7,837 nt of DNA from Candidatus Omnitrophota bacterium (GTDB lineage Bacteria; Omnitrophota; Gorgyraeia; Zapsychrales; Fredricksoniimonadaceae). Below, in pieces: positions 1-5,831 of this stretch. The notes under the pieces are model-generated. The model saw nothing but the letters and a program-made list of their open reading frames with translations. It searched no databases and was not told the origin of the DNA. Where the stretch lies: positions 1 to 7,837 of the forward strand of contig JACPXN010000054.1 of the NCBI GenBank assembly GCA_016196515.1. Reading direction: 5' to 3'. Both the position numbers and the translations under genes were made by a program. Within the stretch, counting starts at the first letter, position 1. Each line of letters starts with the position of its first letter.

Positions 1-1
1 C

Positions 2-568
2 GGCGGGGACACGGTCAGGTCGGATAAGGTCATGATCAACGTGGCCTTGTTGGGCGAGGTGGAGAAAAAATACCTCGTGACCCGTGGTGGTGCAAAGCCG
101 GGGGATTGGATCTTCGTGACCGGAACGCTGGGACGTTCCTTGGCAACAGGAAAGCATTTGAATTTTACGCCGCGGCTTAAAGAGGCGCGGTTTTTGGTCA
201 AGAATTTCAAACCGTCGGCCATGATCGACGTTTCCGACGGGCTAGCCGGCGACCTTAACCACGTCCTTAAAGCCAGCCGTGTCGGGGCGCGGTTATGGGA
301 AGACGCCGTGCCGCTGACCAAAGGCGCGACCCTGGCCCAGGCGCTGACCGACGGAGAGGATTTCGAATTGCTGTTCACGCTCAAAGAAAGCGATGCGATG
401 CGTTTATTGAAATGGTCCCGACACTCGTTTCACTCGGTCGGGATCCCGACCGAGCATAAGCGAGCGTCGGGACAGAACAAGCGCCGCGGCTGGTTTTTTT
501 ATCCCATCGGAGAGATCATCGCCGACACCAGAGAGCAAATTCATGCCGGGAGTTACACGCACTTCTAA
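2..568 (+). CDS. thiL: Thiamine-monophosphate kinase ThiL, C-terminal part (5' end outside window)
   Basis: ThiL phosphorylates thiamine monophosphate with ATP to give thiamine diphosphate, the last step of cofactor synthesis, in the cytoplasm. The frame is open from base 2 and gives 188 residues. Family motifs seen: GGDTVRS at the very start (residues 1-7 of the fragment), RGGAKPGDWIFVTGTLG (28-44) of the AIR-synthase-like fold, MIDVSDGLAGDL (74-85) with acidic metal-binding residues, and DGEDFELLFTL (118-128). The C-terminal YPIGEI (167-172) also fits the family. Between the last two lies an unusual basic stretch of about 20 residues (139-158) encoded by a palindromic element, described separately. 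The stop overlaps the start of tsaE by 26 bases, so the two are probably co-transcribed and translationally coupled. The family call is secure; only the N-terminal third is missing. Confidence 0.93.
   Translation, partial: GGDTVRSDKVMINVALLGEVEKKYLVTRGGAKPGDWIFVTGTLGRSLATGKHLNFTPRLKEARFLVKNFKPSAMIDVSDGLAGDLNHVLKASRVGARLWEDAVPLTKGATLAQALTDGEDFELLFTLKESDAMRLLKWSRHSFHSVGIPTEHKRASGQNKRRGWFFYPIGEIIADTREQIHAGSYTHF
415..473. repeat. Nested palindromic element inside thiL
   Basis: The core 433-454 is a perfect 22-bp palindrome; its left half is CTCGGTCGGGA and the right half is the exact reverse complement. Outside it, GTCCCGACACTCG (415-427) pairs with CGAGCGTCGGGAC (461-473) at 12 of 13 positions. 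The two stems are separated by short bulges of 5 and 6 bases. The whole could fold into a long hairpin in DNA or RNA. It sits in the coding frame of thiL and encodes residues 139-158 of the fragment, with no stop. The arrangement is what an inserted palindromic repeat in frame would look like; insertion is inferred, while the symmetry is seen directly. No second copy was found in the window. Confidence 0.85.
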
Positions 569-995
569 GAGTGAAGAGGAAACGATGGGTCTGGCCGCCC
601 GATTCGCCCGCCATTTAAAAAAGGGCGACATTGTCGCCTTAAAAGGCGAACTGGGCGCGGGCAAGACCGTGTTCGTCAAAGGTGCGGCGTCGGCCTTAGG
701 GATTGACCCCGACAGCGTCAATAGCCCGACCTTTGTCATCATGAATCATTATCCGGGAAAGACCGCGCTGTATCATTTTGACCTTTACCGTCTGGAAAAA
801 CCGCAGGAAATATCCTCGGTCAATTTTGACGAGTATTTTTACGGCGACGGGATCTGTTTTATTGAATGGCCCGAACGGCTGGGCGGCCTGTTGCCCGAAA
901 ACCATTGGCTGGTGGAATTGCGGCATAAAAGCGAGGACCAGCGGGACCTATGTATTTCTTATCCATCGAACCCTCGACAAAAATTTTCTCTTTAG
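543..995 (+). CDS. tsaE: tRNA threonylcarbamoyladenosine biosynthesis ATPase TsaE (YjeE family)
   Basis: TsaE is the small P-loop ATPase that works with TsaB and TsaD in making N6-threonylcarbamoyladenosine (t6A) at position 37 of ANN-decoding tRNAs. The 150-residue product has the usual length. Motifs: Walker A GELGAGKT (35-42), the family signature SPTFVI (61-66), HFDLYRL (78-84) and IEWPER (107-112). The ATG at 543 is chosen because the residues before Walker A then match the normal family N-terminus (SKSEEET... then KKGDIVALKG). It starts inside thiL (26-base overlap), and its last 46 bases overlap tsaB in another frame. Neighbouring tsaB supports the function; tsaD is not in the window. 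Confidence 0.95.
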   Translation: MPGVTRTSKSEEETMGLAARFARHLKKGDIVALKGELGAGKTVFVKGAASALGIDPDSVNSPTFVIMNHYPGKTALYHFDLYRLEKPQEISSVNFDEYFYGDGICFIEWPERLGGLLPENHWLVELRHKSEDQRDLCISYPSNPRQKFSL

Positions 996-1615
996 CATTG
1001 TCCAGCGGCCGACGTGTCTTGCGTTACCGCAACATGACCGTGGACAAGGTGCTGGAGCATTCCATTGTCCCGGCCGTTGACCGGCTCCTGGCATCCGCGG
1101 GCGTGCCTTTTAAGGAACTCGACGCTTTTGCCGTTGGCTTGGGGCCGGGCTCGTTCACCAGTTTGCGGGTGGGCTTGGCCACGGTCAAGGCCTTTGCCAT
1201 GGCCACGGGTAAGCCCGTCGTGGGTGTTTCCAGTTTGGACGTGATCGCGCGGGGCGTTGCCGGTTTGGCCTGCGATGAGATCTGTGTTTTAAGCGATGCC
1301 AGGCGGGGGATGGTGTACGCGGCCATTTACGAAACCCCGGCCCTACGTCGAAAAACCGATTATTTATTAACAACGGTTGAAAATGTATTAAACCATGTCC
1401 ATGGCTGTACCCTTTTTACCGGCGACGGGGTGGGGCTTTACCGCAACGACATCGTCGGCCGCCGGCAGGTCTTCGCTGCGCAAAAATTCTGGTATCCGCA
1501 GGCCAAACACCTGGCGCAAATAGCGTTTGAGCGTTTGGCCGCGAAAGATTATGATGATACGGGACGTTTGGTCCCTTTATACCTGTATCCGGCGGATTGC
1601 CAGGTGCAAAAATAA
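950..1615 (+). CDS. tsaB: tRNA threonylcarbamoyladenosine biosynthesis protein TsaB (YeaZ)
   Basis: TsaB is the non-catalytic ASKHA-fold partner that dimerises with TsaD and recruits TsaE in t6A37 tRNA modification. The 221-residue product is close to the family length. Seen: the N-terminal strand FLSIEPSTKIFSLAL (3-17), the hallmark GLGPGSFTSLRVGLA (63-77), SDARRGMVYAAIY (115-127) and a C-terminal PLYLYPADC (209-217) corresponding to the usual P-x-Y-x-R/Y-x-x-D end. In the first strand Glu replaces the usual Asp of the I-D-T-S motif, tolerable in a non-catalytic paralogue. The ATG at 950 is required to keep the first strand; GAGGA at 933-937 is a possible, rather distant ribosome site. It overlaps the end of tsaE by 46 bases and ends two bases before the alr ATG. 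Confidence 0.95.
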   Translation: MYFLSIEPSTKIFSLALSSGRRVLRYRNMTVDKVLEHSIVPAVDRLLASAGVPFKELDAFAVGLGPGSFTSLRVGLATVKAFAMATGKPVVGVSSLDVIARGVAGLACDEICVLSDARRGMVYAAIYETPALRRKTDYLLTTVENVLNHVHGCTLFTGDGVGLYRNDIVGRRQVFAAQKFWYPQAKHLAQIAFERLAAKDYDDTGRLVPLYLYPADCQVQK

Positions 1616-1617
1616 CC

Positions 1618-2787
1618 ATGACAGTTAAAGACCAGCAAACAGCGACGGCCAGCGAACATTGGACTTGGGTGGAAATTGACCTCAACGCCATGGCGGCCAA
1701 TTTTGGCGAGTTGAAAAAACTGGCCGCGAAGAACATGGCCTATAACGCGGGGCTCATCCCCGTCATCAAAGCCGATGCCTACGGCCACGGCATGCTCGCG
1801 ACAGCCCAATGCCTTGACGTCCAGGGCTGTCCTTTGTTCGCCGTTTCCAATGTTTCCGAAGGCATCGCCCTGCGCCGCGCGGGATTCAAACAGAAGGTCC
1901 TCCTTTTTGAAAGCACCTTACCGCAGGATGCCGTTGCCATTGTCGAGAACCAATTGACCCCGACGGTATGCACCCCGGACCTGGCCCAGGCCATTGACGC
2001 GCAGGCCGTTGCTGCCGGCGTACAGGTGCCGGTGCACATCAAGGTGGACACCGGCATGGGACGGCTTGGCGTGGATGAGGAGGATGCCCTTGCTTTTGTG
2101 CAAAAATTGCGCGATGACCATCCGCGCCTGGTCCTGGAAGGGTTGTACACGCATTTCCCGCTGGCGGAAACCGACCGCGAATTCACCTTCGGCCAGATGC
2201 GCAGGTTTCGGGACATCGTTTATGCCATGGAGAATCAATTCATCACCTTCACCTACGTGCACGCGGGCAACAGCATGGGGCTGGGGGATTACAAAAGTGA
2301 ATTGTTCAATCTGGCGCGGCCGGGCCTGATGTTGTATGGTCTTTATCCGTCGGAAGAGTTGAAGAAGAAGGTGGCCCTGCATCCGGTCATGGCCGTTAAA
2401 ACGCGCATCATTTCCGTCAAGACCATTGCCAAAGGCCATGGCGTCAGTTACGGCCATACGTTCAAAGCCAAGGACGACATGACGGTCGCGGTCTTGCCCA
2501 TCGGTTACAGCAACGGGTATTTGCGTTCTCTCTCCAACAGCGCCTTCGTGTTGATCCGCGGGTTGCGCTGTCCTGTGGTGGGCCGGGTCACCATGGACCA
2601 GGTGATCGTGGACGTGACGCCATTGGGGATGTCCGGGGACCTGCCGCGTTTGGGGGAAGAAGCGGTTTTGCTGGGAAGCCAGAAAGGCGCCACCATCAGC
2701 GCCGACGAGGTGGCCCATTGGGCCGGCACCATCAGTTACGAAATCCTCTGCAGTTTGGGAAATAACCTGCCTAGAATTTACTTTTGA
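1618..2787 (+). CDS. alr: Alanine racemase, PLP-dependent
   Basis: Interconverts L- and D-alanine to supply D-Ala for peptidoglycan, in the cytoplasm. From the ATG at 1618 it has 389 residues, normal for the family. The N-terminal TIM-barrel carries WVEIDLNAMAANF (17-29) and the PLP-binding lysine K51 in VIKADAYGHG (49-58). IKVDTGMGRLG (141-151) is the conserved barrel motif. The C-terminal domain has the second catalytic base Y278 in GHGVSYGHTF (273-282), LPIGYSNGY (293-301) and GRVTMDQ (322-328). A TTG at 1597 in the same frame would add seven residues, but the ATG with AGGTG at 1602-1606 upstream is preferred. It follows tsaB closely, so it is probably the last gene of that operon. Its last 17 bases overlap the convergent permease gene. 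Confidence 0.96.
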   Translation: MTVKDQQTATASEHWTWVEIDLNAMAANFGELKKLAAKNMAYNAGLIPVIKADAYGHGMLATAQCLDVQGCPLFAVSNVSEGIALRRAGFKQKVLLFESTLPQDAVAIVENQLTPTVCTPDLAQAIDAQAVAAGVQVPVHIKVDTGMGRLGVDEEDALAFVQKLRDDHPRLVLEGLYTHFPLAETDREFTFGQMRRFRDIVYAMENQFITFTYVHAGNSMGLGDYKSELFNLARPGLMLYGLYPSEELKKKVALHPVMAVKTRIISVKTIAKGHGVSYGHTFKAKDDMTVAVLPIGYSNGYLRSLSNSAFVLIRGLRCPVVGRVTMDQVIVDVTPLGMSGDLPRLGEEAVLLGSQKGATISADEVAHWAGTISYEILCSLGNNLPRIYF

Positions 2788-3880
2788 TGGCGATCAAAGC
2801 CGCGGTCAAAAAGACCCCCGGCGCCAGCCAGGCCGAGGCCATGGGAGGCAGTCCGCCGCCTTTGCCCAAGGCCAGGCCCACCGCATCCAAAACATAATAC
2901 AAAAATCCGATGGCCAAGGCCACGGCGATGGAGGCCAGGGCCGCGGTCTTGCGTTTGCTCGCGGTGATGAGCACAAAAGGCAGGCCGGCCAGGACGATGA
3001 TGAAAGCGCGCAAAGGAAAGGCGATCTTCTGGTGGAAGTCCACCTGCAGATTGGTGACGGTTTTCGTGGCCCCGCTTCCCGAAAAACGTTTGATGTAATC
3101 GTGCAGTTGTTTGATGTTCATGGCCGTGATATTGAGCCGCTGCTTCATGAAATCCACCGGGGTCTCCTTGATGTTCATCAATTTCTCGTCGTAGACCCTG
3201 ATTTCTCCCGGGACATTGGGCAGTTTTGAATCGTATTCGGTGATCTGGCAGCGCAGGAATTTCCACGCGATCCCCGTCCATTTGCCTTTGGCGGCCAGGA
3301 TCTTTTCCATCAGGTTCTGGTTTTTGTCGTGTCCGAGGATGGTCACTCCCAAGACCTCATTGGTATTGGGGTCGAAAACGTCCACGAAGAACAGCCGGTT
3401 TTTCATCCCGTAGAAGGTGAGGTTGTGGATGAGCGCTTGGCCCTTGCCTTTTTGTACGGCAGTGACCTTGATCTGGGAATCACGGATCTGCTCGTTGATC
3501 AGGGATGATTGCGGGACAAAACGTTCATTGACCAGGAAAACGAAGGCCGACACCATGAGCGCGAAGATGAGCGCGGGCCTTGTGATCTGCCAGAAGTTCA
3601 TGCCGCTGGCGCGCGCCGCGACGATCTCATTGTTGCTGGAAAGCTGGCTGTAGGTAAAAAGTACGGCGATCAGGCATGCCATGGTGGAGGTGTTGACCAC
3701 GACAACGGGTAAAAAGGAGAGGTAATACTGGACGATCACGTCCATGGACACTTTCTTCTCGATGAAATCCTGCAGGTTGGAAAACGTGTCAATGAGGATG
3801 AACAAAAACGCGAAGGCCACGACGGTGCCCAAGAAAATGCCGATGATGTCCTTGAGGATGTAGCGGTCTAGGATACGCAT
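2771..3880 (-). CDS. lptG: LPS export permease, LptF/LptG family (second copy, LptG-like)
   Basis: Inner-membrane permease of the YjgP/YjgQ family. LptF and LptG form the transmembrane part of the LptB2FG ABC transporter that extracts lipopolysaccharide from the inner membrane. The start MRILDRYILKD at 3880 matches the family N-terminus and gives 369 residues; the frame is open to 3934 but the extra 18 residues look unlike the family. Expected layout: three N-terminal membrane segments (about 10-32, 50-78, 96-116), a periplasmic beta-jellyroll region (about 120-265), and three C-terminal segments (about 285-306, 310-330, 342-365). LPVVVVNTSTMACLIAVL and the NNEIVAARASGMNF motif after the second segment are typical. 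It overlaps the upstream permease by 13 bases. The LptF versus LptG assignment rests on gene order only. lptB, lptC and lptA are not in the window. Confidence 0.85.
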   Translation of the reverse strand: MRILDRYILKDIIGIFLGTVVAFAFLFILIDTFSNLQDFIEKKVSMDVIVQYYLSFLPVVVVNTSTMACLIAVLFTYSQLSSNNEIVAARASGMNFWQITRPALIFALMVSAFVFLVNERFVPQSSLINEQIRDSQIKVTAVQKGKGQALIHNLTFYGMKNRLFFVDVFDPNTNEVLGVTILGHDKNQNLMEKILAAKGKWTGIAWKFLRCQITEYDSKLPNVPGEIRVYDEKLMNIKETPVDFMKQRLNITAMNIKQLHDYIKRFSGSGATKTVTNLQVDFHQKIAFPLRAFIIVLAGLPFVLITASKRKTAALASIAVALAIGFLYYVLDAVGLALGKGGGLPPMASAWLAPGVFLTAALIAIKSKF

Positions 3881-4956
3881 AGTTTCCAGTTTAAGGCGAG
3901 GACCGCCAGTCCCAGGACAATGTCCGGCAGCCACATGGTCAGGGTCGGGTCGGTGATGTGCTGTGTCGCCAGTCCCTGGCAGGCCAGGGACAGCAGATAA
4001 TACGGCGCCGCGAGAAGGACGGCAAAAAGGACGTTGGCGGACCTCGCCCGGCGGTGGGTGATGACCGCGAAGGGAAAGCCCAAAAGGATGAACAACAACG
4101 GCGTCAAAGACCAGGCGGCGCGGCGCTGATATTCGGTGACTAAGGGGGCCGGATCAATGGACATTCCTTTGTATTCATGGATCTTGGCTTTGATCTCCCG
4201 CAGGGTCATGGCCTTGGACTTTTTTTCCGCTTTCGGGTTTTTCTTGGACAGGTCCATGGTGATAAAAGAGGTCTGGAAATTCAGTTTGTAGAAATTTTCG
4301 GGGTTTTTCAGGTCCGGCTCGTCGGAAGTGCCGTTGATCAGTTTGAGCAGGAGTTTGTCCTGGCTGGGCACGCGGACAAATTCCCCTTCCTGCGCGATGA
4401 TGGTGCGGGTCGGTTTATTGGGCTGCGGCTGGTAGATCCGCACGCCGTAAAGCCGGCTATGGTCAATGCGGTAAATAAAGACGATGTATTTGTCGAACGC
4501 GTTGATGAACGACCCCGCTTCCAGCATGGCCGACGGGTTTTTGGAACCTGTTTGCCGCAGGGCGCGCGACTGGGCGTCGTAGGCGGCCGGGATGACCCGG
4601 TCGTTGAGAATATAGACGATCAAACTTAACGAGATCCCGACCATGATGAGCGGGAACAGCAGGCGGCGCAGGGTGATGCCGCTGGTGCGCATGGCCAGGA
4701 TCTCGTTTTCCGCCGACATGCGCCCGAAGGTCAACAGCACCGTCACTAAACAGGCGATGGGCAGCGTGTATCCCAGAAGGATGGGGATGTAATAGATGAA
4801 GACGGAGCCGATCGACGCCAAAGGGACGCCTTTGTTGATGACCTTGTCCGCCAGTTGCGGCAGATACCCCAGCATGAAAACCCCGGTCAGCACGCTGATG
4901 GCGATCACAAACGGCAGCAGACATTCTTTAAGGATGTAATTTCTCAGGATGCGCAT
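3868..4956 (-). CDS. lptF: LPS export permease, LptF/LptG family (first copy, LptF-like)
   Basis: Paralogue of the following gene and its likely heterodimer partner in the LptB2FG lipopolysaccharide exporter. The product has 362 residues, normal length. It begins MRILRNYILKECLLPFV, with membrane segments near residues 12-35, 50-80 and 97-118. The soluble periplasmic jellyroll region runs from about 120 to 265 and includes the basic KKNPKAEKKSKAMTLREI stretch before the fourth segment. Three segments follow (about 272-292, 300-325, 333-358). The conserved cytoplasmic coupling motif is SAENEILAMRTSGITLRRLL. The ATG lies 29 bases inside the end of comF and lacks a clear ribosome-binding site, so translation may depend on coupling to comF. 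Whether it is LptF rather than LptG is inferred from being first, as in the common lptF-lptG order. Confidence 0.87.
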   Translation of the reverse strand: MRILRNYILKECLLPFVIAISVLTGVFMLGYLPQLADKVINKGVPLASIGSVFIYYIPILLGYTLPIACLVTVLLTFGRMSAENEILAMRTSGITLRRLLFPLIMVGISLSLIVYILNDRVIPAAYDAQSRALRQTGSKNPSAMLEAGSFINAFDKYIVFIYRIDHSRLYGVRIYQPQPNKPTRTIIAQEGEFVRVPSQDKLLLKLINGTSDEPDLKNPENFYKLNFQTSFITMDLSKKNPKAEKKSKAMTLREIKAKIHEYKGMSIDPAPLVTEYQRRAAWSLTPLLFILLGFPFAVITHRRARSANVLFAVLLAAPYYLLSLACQGLATQHITDPTLTMWLPDIVLGLAVLALNWKLCVS

Positions 4957-5695
4957 GGGATGTTATGGCCAGAGTCAGGATGCCGGCATAGGCACCACCG
5001 GCCTCTTTCAGGGTACGGCTGGCGGCCTCGGCCGTGGCCCCGGTCGTGAACAGATCGTCGACGATGAGCACGCTTTTGTCGGCGACGGCGTTGGAATGGT
5101 TTATTCTAAAAGCGCCCTTTAGGTTTGTCCAGCGTTCTTTTGCGCCTAAGGCCGCCTGCGGCTCGGTTGAACGCGTCCGTGTCAGGATGTCATTGCGAAA
5201 GCCAAGGCCGTATCGTTCGCGCAAGATCGCGCATAAAATTTCTGACTGGTTAAAACCGCGTTCCCTCAGGCGCGCGGGGTGTAAAGGAACAGGGAGGCAA
5301 AAGTCAAAACGGTTCAAGGGAACATGGATGGTATCAATGAAGGCGTTCAATAATCCTTAAAAGGCGCGGCGCAGTCTGGTTTTGCCGCTGTATTTGAAGG
5401 CGTGCAGCAGGCGGCGCATGGATTCATCGTAAAGGCAGGCCGACCATCCGGCGTCATAGGCAGGGGGCCTTGTGGCACACACACGGCAAATACCGTCGGG
5501 GGTGAATACCTCCAAACGGCGCGGGCAAAGCCGGCAGAACGGAGGGACATTGAATGGGATGGAAGCACGGCAGGCGTCGCACAGTTGTTTATGCCGGCCG
5601 TCGTTCAAAAAGGCCCGGCACAGCGCGCAATGATCCGGAAAAACCAGTTGCTGAAATCCTTGCCATACGTTTTTGAGCACAGTTGATGGTAACAC
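4928..5695 (-). pseudogene. comF: ComF family phosphoribosyltransferase, interrupted by one in-frame stop codon
   Basis: ComF/ComFC proteins join an N-terminal zinc-ribbon region to a type I phosphoribosyltransferase domain and are linked to DNA uptake during transformation. Here the two halves lie in the same frame but are separated by a TAA at 5357-5359. The first half (112 residues, GTG start at 5695; a second GTG at 5680 is possible) has eight cysteines as four C-x2-C pairs (C23/C26, C39/C42, C54/C57, C70/C73) and then LLHAFKYSGKTRLRRAF. The second half has LPVPLHPARLRERGFNQ, RTRSTEPQAAL and the PRPP-binding SVLIVDDLFTTGAT. Together they make 255 codons, the normal size of one ComF. It may be a nonsense mutation, a sequence error, or a gene split into two translated parts, since a TTG with a Shine-Dalgarno-like AAGGA follows the stop. 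It overlaps lptF by 29 bases. Confidence 0.85.
5348..5360 (-). promoter_or_regulatory. Possible translation restart site within comF
   Basis: On the minus strand the interrupting stop reads TAAGGATTATTG: the TAA is followed at once by GGA, then TTA, then TTG. AAGGA overlaps the stop codon and lies four bases before the TTG, so a terminating ribosome could restart and make the phosphoribosyltransferase half (140 residues, starting MNAFIDT) as a separate protein. The spacing is short and TTG is a weak start, so this is only a possibility. Confidence 0.35.
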
Positions 5696-5781
5696 ATATT
5701 TTTGCTCAAGAAAACGGTTTTGACCTCACCCCACCAATGAAAGCCATCCCGAAATGGGGCGGGTCGCCATAGATTTTCTTA

Positions 5782-5810
5782 TTGACATGTATTTCGTCAT
5801 ATGTCATACT
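5782..5810 (+). promoter_or_regulatory. Sigma70-type promoter of the ATPase gene
   Basis: A perfect -35 box TTGACA (5782-5787) is followed by a 17-base spacer and a -10-like CATACT (5805-5810, 4 of 6 to consensus). Transcription would begin near 5817, 15 bases before the ATPase ATG. On the minus strand the same region holds TTGTCA (5826-5831), 17 bases, then TATGAC (5803-5808), a weaker candidate for a divergent promoter that would serve comF with a leader of about 100 bases. Confidence 0.6.
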
Positions 5811-5821
5811 TTATGACGAAA
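5792..5821. promoter_or_regulatory. Perfect inverted repeat spanning the -10 region (candidate operator)
   Basis: TTTCGTCATA (5792-5801) and TATGACGAAA (5812-5821) are exact reverse complements, 10 bp each, separated by 10 bases that contain most of the -10 box. A further copy of GTCATA (5803-5808) repeats the one in the left arm (5796-5801) with a 7-base period. Centres of the arms are 20 bp apart, about two helical turns, as expected for a dimeric repressor bound to one face. The repressor is not identified. Confidence 0.55.
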
Positions 5822-5827
5822 GAGGTG
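5821..5827 (+). promoter_or_regulatory. Strong ribosome-binding site of the ATPase gene
   Basis: AGAGGTG, followed by ACAA and the ATG at 5832, closely matches the anti-Shine-Dalgarno complement. It is the clearest ribosome-binding site in the window, unlike the overlapping housekeeping genes, and fixes the start of the ATPase. Confidence 0.7.
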
Positions 5828-5831
5828 ACAA

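Noticed and set aside
1918..2718. Long open frame of 266 codons on the minus strand inside alr
   Set aside because: It lies entirely opposite a clear alanine racemase gene, has no recognisable domain, and is rich in His/Gln/Arg as expected for the antisense of a GC-rich gene.
2783..2798. TTTGAT-GGCG-ATCAAA hairpin at the alr/lptG junction as an intrinsic terminator
   Set aside because: The stem is only six AT-rich pairs and neither strand has a U-run directly after it; it is also coding sequence of lptG.
3881..3934. N-terminal extension of the LptG-type permease (start at 3934)
   Set aside because: The 18 added residues do not resemble the family, which begins with the MRILDRYILK-type sequence at 3880; they merely read through the end of the upstream gene in another frame.
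4177..4629. 150-codon plus-strand open frame opposite the LptF-type gene
   Set aside because: It is antisense to a well-supported membrane protein gene, with no family motif or ribosome-binding site.
5151..5162. GCCGC-CT-GCGGC palindrome in comF as another inserted element
   Set aside because: It encodes the conserved T-x-P-Q-x-x-L region of ComF, with no extra residues, so it is ordinary coding sequence.
5722..5765. Imperfect inverted repeat (GACCTCACCCC with GGGGCGGGTC) between comF and the ATPase
   Set aside because: One mismatch and one gap in short G/C-rich arms with a 23-base loop; no T-run or known motif, so chance is a fair explanation.
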